Positions 32,882-44,789 of a stretch of 64,000 bases of DNA are shown here, piece after piece (within the stretch, counting starts at the first letter, position 1; every line of letters starts with the position of its first letter). The stretch spans positions 212,718 through 276,717 of the forward strand of contig MU270070.1 in NCBI GenBank assembly GCA_021432635.1. The letters are read 5' to 3'. The position numbers were made by a program, and so were the translations under genes. This DNA comes from Thozetella sp. PMI_491. Taxonomy: Eukaryota; Ascomycota; Sordariomycetes; Chaetosphaeriales; Chaetosphaeriaceae. The notes under the pieces were generated by a model that was not told the origin of the DNA, ran no database searches, and saw only the letters and a program-made list of their open reading frames with translations.

Positions 32882-34027
32882 ATGCCTACCACCCTCACTA
32901 CCATCCTACTCGCCGGAAGCGCCCTCCTCGGAGGCAAGGCCATCTTGGCCACCGCAGCTTCGTCCTCGGTGGCGCACAGCACCTACCTCGAAGCCGCCGA
33001 CCACGAGTCCATCTATAGCCGCCACAGCTTCTGCGAGCAGGTGGTCGACCTCGGCGAGATCCGCATGAACTACGCTGTGGCCGGATCGTCAAGCAACCCA
33101 CCCCTGCTGCTCATCCCCGGGCAGACTGAGTCATGGTGGGGATATGAGACGGCCATGTGGCTGCTGAAGGACAACTACCAGGTGTACGCCATCGATATGC
33201 GCGGCCAGGGCCGGTCGACGTGGACCCCGGGCCGCTACAGCCTTGATAACTTCGGCAGCGATCTCGTCCGTTTTATCGATCTCGTCATCCAGCGCCCCGT
33301 CGTCGTCTCGGGTCTTTCGTCCGGCGGCGTCATGTCCGCGTGGCTCTCCGCCTTCGCCAAGCCCGGCCAGCTCCTTGCGGCCGTATATGAAGACCCGCCG
33401 CTGTTCGCATCCGAGACCCTGCCGGCTGTCGGCAATTCCGTCTTGCAGACGGTAGCCGGGCCCTTCTTCCAGCTCTGGTCTAAGTGGTTGGGCGGGCAGT
33501 GGACCATCGGCGACATGGACGGCATGTATGCGGCCGAGCAGGACGAGATGCCGGCATGGATCACTAAATACCTGGGCAACTCGACCTCTGGACCCGCCGG
33601 TCTTGACCTCGCGCTGACCGAGTACGACCCGGATTTCGGCGCGGCGTTCGCCTCGGGCACTGTGGGGCAGTCGTGCCGCCACGAGGCGATGCTGACCCAC
33701 GTCAAGGTGCCGGTGCTCTTCACACACCACCTGCGCGCCATCGACCCCGACACTGGCAACCTGCTCGGCGCCATCTCCGACGTGCAGACCCAGTATGTGC
33801 AGAACCTGATCGCGGCTAACGGGAACCAGAGCTTCACGCTCATGCAATTCCCCACCCAGCCGCACGCCATGCACTCGGCCGATCCGGCGACCTACGTTGA
33901 CGCCATCACCCACTGGATGGCGGACTTGGGGCTCGGGACGGCCCTGTCGCCCACCCAGGCCCAGGTCAACGCCTCGGTGGCCCAAGCGGCAGCGCTGGTG
34001 GCCAACAAGACGTGCGTCTGTGCCTAG
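32882..34027 (+). CDS. Secreted alpha/beta-hydrolase
   Basis: A single-exon frame of 381 residues. The start MPTTLTTILLAGSALLGG is a signal peptide. The alpha/beta-hydrolase fold is shown by the oxyanion region LLLIPGQTESWWGYE, the strand and turn AIDMRGQGRSTW, the nucleophile elbow VSGLSSGGVMS (Ser in G-x-S-x-G), and a late His in QPHAMHSADPATYVDAI. A candidate acid is in RAIDPDTG. Four or more Cys (FCEQ, SCRHE, TCVCA at the C-terminus) could form disulfides, and N-x-S/T sites fit secretion. It is most similar in style to epoxide hydrolase or lactonase-like members; the substrate cannot be deduced. High G+C at third positions suggests strong expression. Confidence 0.85.
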   Translation: MPTTLTTILLAGSALLGGKAILATAASSSVAHSTYLEAADHESIYSRHSFCEQVVDLGEIRMNYAVAGSSSNPPLLLIPGQTESWWGYETAMWLLKDNYQVYAIDMRGQGRSTWTPGRYSLDNFGSDLVRFIDLVIQRPVVVSGLSSGGVMSAWLSAFAKPGQLLAAVYEDPPLFASETLPAVGNSVLQTVAGPFFQLWSKWLGGQWTIGDMDGMYAAEQDEMPAWITKYLGNSTSGPAGLDLALTEYDPDFGAAFASGTVGQSCRHEAMLTHVKVPVLFTHHLRAIDPDTGNLLGAISDVQTQYVQNLIAANGNQSFTLMQFPTQPHAMHSADPATYVDAITHWMADLGLGTALSPTQAQVNASVAQAAALVANKTCVCA

Positions 34028-35532
34028 TTCCTGCGTCGTAGCCCCGAGGGACGCGCACTCGACCGCCTAGCACGGGCAATGAATCGAGTTCCGCCCCCAG
34101 ATTGCAAAGACGGAGATGAGAGCGGGCCAGGCCGCAACAGATCTCGCTAGGGAAAACCAACTGTATCTTGACAGATCGGGCGTGCTAGATGATTCTACTT
34201 TAATTTCAAAATCTGGGGAAGGGGCCGGGACCGAGGTTGACATACCACGCCACAGCGCCATAGCGTTATTGACTTATCCTTCTTGACCTTTCTCGCGATT
34301 CGGTATTGATTTTGCAAAAATAAAAAAATAAAAATAAAAATTGGACAGCGCAGACAGTCATGACTCTATCCAGGCAGGACTCCGAAGCAAAGAGAGATGA
34401 AGGGCGTGGAACACGGTCAGTCAGGGGTAGTCGCCACCGCGAGGGTGCCTTGGGACTCGACCAGGCGCATTGACAGCAAGAAAGGGGTGGCACTTGGCCG
34501 GGGAGCATCTGGTACAGCTACATCACTTGAATTTACCGATATTTACCGTTAGCACGGCCTATCCGGCCAATCTTGTTTTAATAACGCACCTTGAGACTCC
34601 CTTTGAGACTTTGCCTGCCTACCAACACGCCGGTATCGTCCATTATTGTTCGCCTCTGCAATTATACCTAATCAGGGGGACAATCCGGGTCGATAGAGGC
34701 CCAGAACAGGGGTAAAGGGGATTTTTCTTTGTTCTGGTTCTCCGGGACAAACCACCCCCGCGCTAAGGCGCGATATTTTGGGTCTCCTCCGTCCCGGCAG
34801 GGTGGTAGCCAAGTCGGTTCTGCAACAGTAGCATCCTTTGTGCCCGCGGTCTCCGCGCTACTGCCACGCGGATAATCGAGCCAGGAGAATCTAGACGCCC
34901 CAGAAGAATGGGCGCTTCACTCGCGCCATCCAGAGTGCTGGTACGCGCAGGGCCCCTACGCTAAAGCCCTCGTGGCTCCGACGGGGTGGAATACCGGTTT
35001 GGGATCCCCCCCCACGCCGGCCATCGACCCCGAGTCAGGCGCTCCAGCGCTTCACCGCACCATCTCCCCGGCCGGCAAGGCGCAAATTGCACCCAGCCAC
35101 ATGGAAACCCGTTTGTTCTGTAATTCAGGGTTCACACGTGGCATCCACGCGATTTGGACCAGCGAAGTGGGGCTCTTGTAGAAGGCCGGTAGTCTTCGAG
35201 AAGTTGACTAGACGGTGTCGTAGTGCTGAAGAGCGTGGTGCTACTGGCACTACCCCCGGAGGCCAGGGGGTACCGGGCAAGTCTAGACCCTGCCGTCCGC
35301 CTTGAGATGGCTCTCTCCTCCTGAAGCTTCAGTCGAGAAACATGTATAAAGATGCAGGTTGCATCGTCCGAATCTTGCTTCATTCCATCATCACTCCGGC
35401 ATCCACTGCAACATTCACTTCTACATTCTCTCTGCACTCCTCGGCCATTCAATCTTTCAGAGCCAATCTCTAGCTCGCTTCAGCCGATCACTGCATATTC
35501 CAAACAACAACTTTCTTTTCCAGACCGCTAAA
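34028..35532. other. Intergenic, promoter side of the Thr-rich protein gene
   Basis: 34311-34345 is an A-rich run. 35380-35530 is a C/T-rich leader. No gene is supported between them. Confidence 0.5.
35345..35350 (+). promoter_or_regulatory. TATA box of the Thr-rich secreted protein gene
   Basis: TATAAA lies about 185 bp before the ATG at 35533, followed by a pyrimidine-rich leader typical of highly transcribed fungal genes. Confidence 0.5.
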
Positions 35533-36480
35533 ATGCGTTTCCAGCAGGCTTTCGCCCTGGCCGCCGGCATCGCCGGTGCTGCTGCCACCACCTGCAATGA
35601 CAACTGCTACAAGGCAGTCGCCTGCGACCAAAAGAACTCTCTCTACTCCTCCCGCAAGGCGGATTGCTCCAGCTACAACAAGGTCACTGTGACACCAGCA
35701 TGCTCGACCGTGAAGAAGACCGTTACTATCACTACCACCCCTTGCCGCATCACGCCCCTAACCACAACCGGCACTACCACCATCACCGTTGCCACGTCGA
35801 CCTCCACTTTCATCACCAGCATCCTAAATATGGACTTCGAGAAGCGCGATAATGCCGAGAACCTCGCCAAGCGCGAGGTCCTTGATGAGCGCGGCTACTT
35901 CTGGAGCGGCCCGACCTATGCATCTGCGGCCTGCGCCAGCAATGCTGCTTACTACAGCAGCGCGTGCTCGTGCTGGGGAATCGCTCCTCAGACTGTGACT
36001 GCTGCTGCACCCACCACCACTATCACTGTCACTGCCACTGTCACGCCCACTACTACCATTGCCGCTTTCAAGACGGTTACTATTTCCGCAACTGCCCGTG
36101 CCACTACCACTTCCACAGTCGCCGTGCAGTGCAACATTGATTCGATCTGGGCCCTCACTACCACGAGCAACTCCCTCAGCGGCCCGAACGGCTGTGGTTG
36201 CAGCTACAAGCACTTCACCTGCTACCAGCCCATCCTCACTGGCCTGATCTACACAAACACGACCGCTGCCAACCCCACCGCTTGCGCTACCCTGGCAGAT
36301 ATCAGCCCCCTGACCATGACCTTTGCCTACAACCCCACCACCCACCAGTGCATCCTGATCAACAGCCCGAACCCTCCTGTGGTCCTTAGCAACAGCTGGG
36401 ACTTTGGGTTCCGCTTCACCGACCCGGCCTGCCTCAAGACCGCTTGCATTCCTTCCCTTCTTCCTGCCGGTCTCTTCTAG
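35533..36480 (+). CDS. Thr-rich secreted protein with two Kex2-type sites
   Basis: A single exon of 315 residues, starting at the ATG that gives the signal peptide MRFQQAFALAAGIAGAAA. The mature protein has a Cys-containing N-terminal part (TCNDNCYKAVACDQKN), two Thr/Val/Ile-rich tracts (TVTITTTPCRITPLTTTG and TTTITVTATVTPTTTI), and between them two Lys-Arg pairs (FEKRDNAENLAKREVLDERG) that fit Kex2 cleavage. The C-terminal third is Cys-rich (GCGCSYKHFTC). Thr-rich tracts of this kind are usually O-mannosylated and wall-associated. No GPI signal is seen at the end (LLPAGLF). Function unknown; it may be a surface adhesin-like protein processed into two chains. Confidence 0.8.
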   Translation: MRFQQAFALAAGIAGAAATTCNDNCYKAVACDQKNSLYSSRKADCSSYNKVTVTPACSTVKKTVTITTTPCRITPLTTTGTTTITVATSTSTFITSILNMDFEKRDNAENLAKREVLDERGYFWSGPTYASAACASNAAYYSSACSCWGIAPQTVTAAAPTTTITVTATVTPTTTIAAFKTVTISATARATTTSTVAVQCNIDSIWALTTTSNSLSGPNGCGCSYKHFTCYQPILTGLIYTNTTAANPTACATLADISPLTMTFAYNPTTHQCILINSPNPPVVLSNSWDFGFRFTDPACLKTACIPSLLPAGLF

Positions 36481-39400
36481 AGACAGAAAAAGCCAGCACA
36501 TATAGATCTGCCATTTCCCAGCTGCATAGTATAGAATAGACTTAGCAAAGTTGATACCCAAAAAATACCAATTTTTAAAACCAAAACCACTCTCTCTCTC
36601 TACTCTCATGCAATCCTCGTGTGTTTGCTTCCTGTTTCTCTATACCGACTAGCAAGTCCTGCAGAAGACATAGAACCCAGCCTCCTGACCCCTCTCGGAA
36701 CCGAAAAAGCGCTAGACATGGTGATCAGGCTCATCGGACCCCCGCTATTCCGGAGAACACTCCGGTGAAAAGATCTAGATCTCACACCAATGAGCTCTAG
36801 CCGATAGTCGGCGATCTTAGCTGAGTCGGTTAGTCATACTGGCTCAAAGCCTAAGGCAGCTATTGGTTTTCTTCAACCTAAAGAGCTTGTAGGTAATCAG
36901 GAGCGCTAATGCTTGACCCGCGGCCGTTACACTCTTTGAATTCACATGTCGAAGATCTCTTGAATTAAACGTTTACCTTTATCCTTGCTCCATCCATTTA
37001 GCTTCTAACGGCTGGACTTTCAGCCCACGTGTCAAATTTTGTAGACGCCGTCATAATCACGTCAACTGGAAATCATTCCTCCCATCTTCTAGCATCTTTG
37101 TTCCCCACTGGCCAATTCTTTTGCACCCATGTCATGTTTCCGTCCTGCACTGCAATTGTACCAAATAAAAATTCTGCATTCTACTTACCTATCCACATCA
37201 CTTTTAGCTTTCTGTATCAACTCTATTTGCTCTTGCCATTCGTTTGGGCGTAGAGACATCCTGCGGTGCGATTGTGACGTCTCCGGTTTTCCTCTACCAT
37301 TTTAGGTCACAAGTTAGACCCATTCTTCCACTATGGCAGTTCATTACACCTATTTCATACTCATAACTATAGCTAAGATATTAGACGGGAGCCCTGAAGG
37401 AAGGACCGAATGTTTCTACTGAAGGAAGAGATAAGGTAAGGTATTTAGATGGGCCTTAGGGCAGCACAGCAGTGGATGGAAAGCCTAACCAAAAGCATAA
37501 ACCGGCAAAACTGAGGAGAGAACGCCAGGCGGGATCGTCAAAGAGGGCAAAGGTCTGACTTCTTTCAGGTCCATAAATGACGCAACTAGTCCGACACACC
37601 CAAGAAAGAAGCTTGCAGCGGAACAACCCACCCCGAGTGTATTGGCGCCTTCGTGCAGGAATCCGACTTCCATAAGCGCGTTAAAGCCACCTATTTCAGA
37701 AAGACGGGAAATAATTGCATAGTAAATAACTGCATCTGTGGTGGCAGAATGGGTTGTTCCGGGGGGCGATAGATACAACTTCTGCGCCTCACTTCCGCCG
37801 GCGACACCATAGGGAGGGGTGGCGTGCGACGACGGTCGTCGAAGCTAAGCCACATGCAAGCACTGGCGTGGGAAGCAAGGACTCCCGCACAGTGGTACGG
37901 TGGCGAGGAAGCCGAGGCTGGTACGGTTATCTCGCATGACGACAGCGGGCCTCGCTTCGTCCCGACAAGAAGATGGCGGCGCGGCGCTGCGTCCTGCGCT
38001 GGTTGGCCGTGATTGAACAAACGGAGCCGAGAAGTACATGCGATAAGCGAGACCACCCTCGCAGCAACCGGCTGAATGTTTAAATGAGGCCAACACCGCA
38101 ATCAAACCGAAAGCCCATGGCGATGGAGAAATCATCGATATGGGACGATAGCGACAAGGACGCTGCTTCCACTTCAGGCCCGCAAATGTAGATCGGAAGT
38201 TTATGCGGGCGTGGCGGATTGCAAGGGTCCCTTGCGCAGCATCTCAGGGGCTTACGCCGGACGGGGAGTTTTTCTTCTAGGGTAGCACCTATAATTTCTC
38301 CTGGTGTGCAGAGCACGTAGCAGGTTGGCATGGTTGGGTAGGACAGAGGTCCCTATGTGCCTATAATGTAAGGTACTCTCCTCGAATAAGCAAGGTACAA
38401 GACCTGGGTTCGTCACCACACCAGGTGCTGTGCAAGCCTCATGTTGCCGATGTCATAGACGCCACCAGCCTTGGATGCAGGATCGTGAACTTGGCATGCT
38501 CGGCAGCCCCAGGTTCGCACACCAACGGTCGAACCGAAAGATGCTGCCTCCGGTCCCGCCTCCGCCTCCGACTGTAGTTTCAGTCATGTTGTCATAAGAA
38601 CACCCTAATGGCACTCCAGCGCCGCGATCCGACACGGTTGCCCGACCAAGGCTGCAAGCACTCTTGGCTGGTTCAGCGCCAGCCGTCCAGCCGCGTCAGC
38701 CAAGTCAGGGACAAGGAAGCTATAGGGAACCTTTGGTTCGTTCGCCAGACCGAACTACACGATAGCTGGGCGGGCGCTGCATCCATACGAGTGCGATGCG
38801 CGCTGGCGTTGGGATCAGCGCTGCGGCGACGACCAACAGAAGGCCAAATTTAGGCCGACCATGCCGCGATCATCGCGATTCAGCTGGTACGGCGAGACCG
38901 GCTGCCCAAGCCCCACGATTTCTGCGCGCGACTGAGGCGATCGGCAGGCACATAGCTCGTGTTGTGGCGGTGATCTTGAGCAAAGGGACTAAAAAACTGG
39001 GGTCCAAACTGGTTTGTGCGCGCGTTTGGGGAAAGTGGTGACGAAAGGCGTTGGAGACTGGAAAGCGGGGAGAGGGCCCGGCGCATTAACACCAGTGTTA
39101 TTACCAAGGCTAGATAGGGCTGGCTCGGCCGACGATCAACTGGTGACAGTATCCGGGGGGAGCAATCGCTCCGGTCCTTTGCACCAGGTGAAGAGCCAAA
39201 TGAAATGCAAGAGGGACATGGGTGTCATGATATAGAACCCAAGGTTCCAAGAGTGCGGTGACCGATATTAGCGATGGGTCGGAAATCTCCCCGGGTCTGA
39301 AGACTGGGCACGAAAGACTCCCAAGGGGCTCACCTTGCGTCACCGAGTGCCGAGAACATAGTAGATGGCGACGAAAACAAGGCACTCGGGTGGCGAGCCT

Positions 39401-40651
39401 GGACCCAAAAGCTGGGCCCCCAGTCGTTTCACGTCATATTACTAGACGGTGGATAAGCTCAACCTTAATCGGATTACAGTAGCAGCTATAGGGGCCGTTA
39501 TGGCCGGGCAAGCCGTTCAACCCGTGCGCGAGCCGTGTGCGTGCCGTGCTTTGCCGGTCTCTCTGCCCGAGAACGTGTCCTTCGACCCGAGGCCCAAGCA
39601 GGACGAGATAGGCGTGGCGGGGAGCGGCGACTCGCCTCCCCGCAACAGCCAATCGCGGTGGCGCCTTTTCCAGTTGAATTACGCATCCAGGTCACATCGC
39701 GGGACTCAATTCGCATTCGGGCGGAGGGTGTCGTCCAATTTTAGGGTCCTCCTGTGCCCTGCCATTGGTTCCGCCTCCTTAAGGGCAATCGCACTGCCGA
39801 TCGGTTACCAGATGCCGCTGTGCAGCTACCCCACGAACCAAGGGAACTCTCAGGAACTGCATGTGTTTCTTGTTTTATTCTACGAGCTGTCTGCGTCTGC
39901 CCCTGACGACAGGTGCATGACATCGCCAGCGTAGCTAGCCCTTGGCGCAGCTTAGCGAGCAGCGGAGACCCCTTGCCTAGCTGAACCGTCCACACCCCCT
40001 GGGTCTATGAGCCCCTGGGTGCCGACTTTGTGCACACCTCTAAGACGCGCCGGCACTTGGACGATCGCGACCGGGAGCCCATGACGTCCAAGTGCAACCC
40101 CAGCCCAGACTGCCCTCCCGCTTCCGGCAAGAGCCCCGACAGCACTTACATCCCGACCGGGGGCCCGGTTGGACCTCCCGCCTCCAGGCCAATCTCGCCC
40201 CCGTGCCGATCCCATACCCACCATCAACGGGGACAGCGTGTGTAAGGGCTTCGACGTCTGTCCTCGCGAAGTAGCGTGTCTGGGGGGCGAACCAGATACC
40301 AGCCAGTACCAGGGCGACTCGGTCCTATGGCTGCCGTCTTACGACACGGTGTGCATCCCCCCCTGGCGGCCTATCCCGGGTGCACGCATAGTATGTCTGA
40401 GATCACTACCACATGGGAGGGAGGCATCCAACCCACCTTGGATGCAAATGTTGGCAGCCAGGAGGTGGGCCGTGGTGCGGCTCCCGTCTCTCGATCGTCT
40501 ATAAATGCAGGGCATCCCGCCTCCCTGGTTGAGATATCAGCTCATATACAACATCGATGATAACATTCCCGCGACCCATTGTTTCACATACACCACTATC
40601 CACATAATCTTATATCTTGAAGACAGTTTCCCAACACCCACTTCGCCCACC
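36481..40651. other. Long gene-free spacer
   Basis: About 4 kb with only short frames on both strands, among them 39449-39934 (+) and 37485-38331 (- pieces). None has a recognisable domain or linked introns. 40020-40490 has Pro-rich frames that could be remnants of a coding region, but no family is visible. The right end is the hydrophobin promoter. Confidence 0.45.
40500..40506 (+). promoter_or_regulatory. TATA box of the hydrophobin gene
   Basis: TATAAAT is about 150 bp upstream of the ATG at 40652, with a C/A-rich leader between them. Confidence 0.6.
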
Positions 40652-41076
40652 ATGAAGTACATTGCCGCCGTCGCCGCTCTCTTGACGGGCCTTGCTGCCG
40701 CTGTCCCCACCCAGCTGGAGGATCGCCAGACCTACACCGCTTGCACAGGCCTTTACGGCACCTCGCAGTGCTGTGCTACTGACGTCCTCGGCGTCGCGGA
40801 CCTTGACTGTGCCAACCGTATGTTCTCCCTACTGTCGCTCTCCTGTGGTACTAGGGCACATGGCTAACACGACTCGTCTACTAGCACCGACGGTGCCGAC
40901 CAGCGCTAGCGACTTTCAAACTATCTGCGCAGACATCGGACAGCGCGCTCGCTGCTGTGTGCTCCCAATTGTAAGGCCCTCGAGCATCAACCCCGTCGTG
41001 TATATAATACATGCTAACGCCGCCCCAGCTTGGACAAGATGTTCTCTGCGAGACCCCCGCCGGTGTTGTTGATTAA
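40652..41076 (+). CDS. Class II hydrophobin
   Basis: Exons 40652-40817, 40885-40970 and 41029-41076 give 99 residues. The signal peptide is MKYIAAVAALLTGLAAA. The eight Cys have class II spacing: TACTGLYGTSQCC, then VADLDCAN, then FQTICADIGQRARCC, then LGQDVLCETPAG, with one residue between TAC and the first loop as in cerato-ulmin/HFB proteins. Introns sit at the conserved places, after the third Cys and in the last loop. Hydrophobins are secreted, self-assemble at air-water interfaces and coat hyphae and conidia. A good TATA box suggests strong, regulated expression. Confidence 0.96.
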
Positions 41077-44000
41077 AATGGCATAGTCCGCCTGTTTGTA
41101 GAAACCAGACAGCCAAGTGCAATTGTACCAACACCATCCATGTACATAGATGTTTGAACACATAGGGCTATTAGGTCCTCTCTCCATCAGCACGACCCAT
41201 CATGTCTATATCGCTGCGATTCAGTATACGAGTACACGGAATTGAGCCCATTTCCCATTAAATCTTGTGTGTTGTGATTGTCGGCAACGGCATGGTCAGG
41301 GTGTTAGCACGCCCCGCTTGCCGGACTCTTCTGATTGCGAAGGAAGTAATGTGGCCAATATGTTCTCATCATGATCAATGGCCCCATTCTGTCCTACCAG
41401 TCCCTTGCCGTTTCTTTGGTTTACGCCATTGAGGGCATTGCGAGACCCAGGTATGACTTGAACTAGCAGACAAAGATTCAGGTTAGTTAACAAATGGGTT
41501 GTAAGATGCGATAAAGACAAATAAAGTTGGCGATTTATTTATAAGCGTGTCGAAGATCAATATAACCGTCTATCAGGAGGTTCTCGATACGGAACAGGAA
41601 CTCTGAATTAACAACTGCTAGTGCGAGTCCTTCGTAAAGAGATCGGCAAGCCGTCTCGGAATGTGGGTCGAACAATTTCATGCTGCGGAGGGCCTCAAGG
41701 AGGAGCAGGATTCGATCTGAGACTGCTGGAACCTTCGCAACTTGTCAGCATGGAGGGCGAGAACACGAGAACGATTCGAAAGAAAGAAAAAGAGTCCGTT
41801 AAGCATCTACCCGTTCCCTGCTGTTGCACACAGTGGCGGCATGCCAAAGTTGTTGAACTGCACAACACCGGGCATCAAACCCCTTTCTGCTGAATTTCAC
41901 GGAAACATCACCGTCGGGTACTGTCTTATGAGCTCCGCACGCAGCTCTATCTCGCTGTTTCTCTCCGGGTGCATTTTCTGTAACGCGGCCAATCGCCTCT
42001 GCATGAGGAAGACGCCGACTAGAGTACTTCGCTCAAGCGTCGACACAGTATTGGTTTAGCTCAGCCAGCGTACCCGCCATGCTCCCGTCCCGGGTTGGCA
42101 TACGGGCATCACTACCGTATTGGTGCCACCAGCATAGTAAAATTACTACATACGGCCATAGCCAGCATATTGGCCGTCCAAGGAGGCTCTAAGAACCTAT
42201 ACCCATGTGCTAGCAGTATCTGTGCTAACATAATGACTATTATAGACTGGGACCGCCGTGTGAGACGCGTGCCTGCCAAGCAAGGGTTTGCGGAAACTCG
42301 AGCTGCAACCTTGGATAGAACTCGATTAAGGGGCGCCGGATGCGGAGATACCAAGCGAGTGTGCACGGATGCAAGGTCAGCCTGCAGGTCGGTATTGCTC
42401 TGCCTCTACTCCGTACGTTACGTGCTGATTGTTTGTTTGTGCATAGTTATTACTCACGATCGATGCCGCCTTTCCCCCTTCTCCACACGGCTAAACCGAC
42501 TTGGAAGTCTTTACTACGGTACCTAGATGGCTTCCCCACATATGACTAGCTGGTGCCTAGCTGGCCGGTATACTACGAGCGGCTCCTGGGTACGAGACCT
42601 TGCAAAGATCACCAATGCCCGCACCGTGACTTGCTTGTTGTTTATAACGCGCTGCGTACTCCCACAGCATTGAAAATGTCCAGAGGCAGCTGGGATGCAG
42701 ATGAATAAGGCTCCGCTACTGTGGCGCAACGAAGCGCAGCTCGAGGCGGACGGCCGAGCGACACCGAAGCGCCCATGGCGAGGACGAGGCTCTCGGGAAG
42801 CATGCAACGAGGGAGGTGGCAAAAGACGACGAGAATGGCTAGTGGTGCATTATAACTGGCATTTTCCTCTTTCAGCTGATCTCGGTACCCGGGAAGCGTA
42901 GATTTCTGCAGGGCCAATCCGGTCAATCAGGACCATTCGGTGCCCTCGTATTGTCAGGAGGGTATTGTCGGGAGCCGCGTTCGATTGTGGGGCGCAGCAG
43001 CCTGGAGGGTTCCCACTAGGTAGGTAGAGGTAGGTACAGTACAGCAGCTACAGCAGGTAGCTACCACCCAGGTATCTAGCTCCTCCGAGGCAGCCTGCCT
43101 AGCCTACCCAGCCTGGCTGCACAAGTTCCTTCTTAGCCAAAATGCAGAGCCTCAACATGTTCTTCATCTCTTTCTCTCATATTTTCTTCTTCCCCTTCTC
43201 CTTCTTGTTCCCTGCCTTTTCTCGCCTCAGGAGGATGGCGGTGAGAGAAAAGCTGTCTCGGATTGTGTGCAACTAGGTAGTTCTCGGATAGACACCCCGT
43301 GGCAACCCCTGGTCGCGCTCACCGCTTGCACACCTTGGCTGGCGGTAGGGCGGTAGGGAACCATCTCAGCGAAGTGGCGCCCACCGCCCCCCCCCGCCCC
43401 GTCGTCTCCAGCGGCCGCGTGCGTACGCAATGCTCACCTGCCTAATCCCCGAAACTGCCGTGTCGCATTTACGTGCTTCCCGCCCTCCCGGTGCACCGCA
43501 CTCACACACTTGTCAGAGCCTTCTCTCCCCCCTCCCCCCCCCCCGCGGCGCCGGCGAGAGGTCAGGCTGGCTAAGGTAGGTTTGCGTTTGCTCTACCCGT
43601 CTGCACCCTGACTTAGCTTGCCCCAAGCAGGGATAGGACGGTGGAGTCGACCTGCGATCCTTCGCTTCCGTTGGAAAACCGTCCTCCCCACAGCCCGCGT
43701 CTGGCCCGCCCCCGCCCCCCACAGCTGCGATCTCGTGGTAGCGTTTCTGGAGCGTTCACTCGGCCGACGACAAGCGCCCCCGGGCCGGAATGCTGGCCTG
43801 GCTCGGCTGCGGCCGACGCTCCATGGCCTATTGTCCCAGAAAGAGGGCTGACGAGCAGGAGCAGGAAGGAGGGAAAAGGGGGGGCGGGGGAGGGAGGAAT
43901 CGGTCGAAGGCGGTAGAGAGAATGAACCGGCGGGCCTGCCGCTATGCACGCTGTGGGCTTTCCCGGCCTCTCGCGATTGCAGGGCATTCTCGGCGCCGTT

Positions 44001-44789
44001 TCGCAGCCAGTAGCAGAGGCCGCCTTGGCTTTTGTCTTATCCCACGGAGTGGGGAAAGGACCCTGGTTGAGGCTCATTCTCAGCGGTTCGGGTGGGCCAC
44101 GTTTGCCTGCAGTGGAGAGTTGGCGGCAGCCCGCTTGGCCGCTTTGAGGTCCGGCCGGCGGGGCTTGCAGCCGGCAGCAGCGACTCACAGCCTGTACCTG
44201 CTGCCTGTCGCCTTGCACATCGCGGCACGTCCTGGCTTAGGTTGCCAGGCTCTCATGTACTCCGTAGCAATAAGGCAGCGACATGTGGCTGCGCAGTAGG
44301 CGGCCAGCAGGCCAGTGTCCGCCGCCGGGGACCCATTATTGGCCTCGTGCGAGTGAACAAAATCGCGAGGGCGTCGCACGCGAGCGGTGGCTTGTCGCCT
44401 TTTTGTCCCCCCTCCCCCGCTCGTATCTGTCCCTCCCTCCCCCAATGGCGAAATAAGCACTTTTTTTGTATTCTGCTCTTGTATTCTGCTGCTGTACTTT
44501 GTGCTACTGCTCTGACTGCCGTGCCTAGGATTCTGGCCTAGGTAGGTCGCCGCATCGTCCTTGAATCTTGCACATTTGCAAACCGTCTCCGGGCAGCAGC
44601 CTGACCGCAACTTAGGCGAAGCTGCGTTGCCCCACCTCGTTGCCATTAAGCTTCGTGAATCACCGGCATTCGCGGCGTGACTCAGCCTGCATCGGCTCGA
44701 AGCTTCAAAAAGGACGGGCGGCCTTGCGGCAAAAAAGGGCTCAGGCGGGCGGATGATCTAGACTCCTCTGTTCCCCCCCAGTCCGCGCT
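41077..44789. other. Long spacer with low-complexity tracts
   Basis: 43017-43080 carries TAGGTAGG and CAGCAGCTA-type tandem words of the sort often seen in Sordariomycete spacers. 43389-43403 and 43527-43545 have poly-C runs. 43600-44500 is G+C rich, which makes long chance frames on both strands; they show no domain. The right end is the promoter side of the triple-AAA gene. Confidence 0.45.
43017..43080. repeat. TAGG/CAGCTA simple-sequence tract
   Basis: Short tandem words TAGGTAGG followed by CAGTACAGCAG and CAGGTAGCTACC. It is low complexity, not a mobile element. Confidence 0.6.

Noticed and set aside
33131-33985. Minus-strand open frame of 284 codons over the hydrolase gene
   Set aside because: Antisense shadow of a gene with signal peptide and catalytic motifs; the antisense product has no domain.
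35824-36609. Minus-strand Gly/Ser-rich open frame of 261 codons
   Set aside because: Shadow of the Thr-rich protein; its low complexity mirrors the ACC/ACT codons on the other strand.
43613-44299. Long overlapping frames on both strands in the G+C-rich spacer
   Set aside because: Composition-driven; no domain, no introns and no start context. Poly-C tracts lie in the same spacer.
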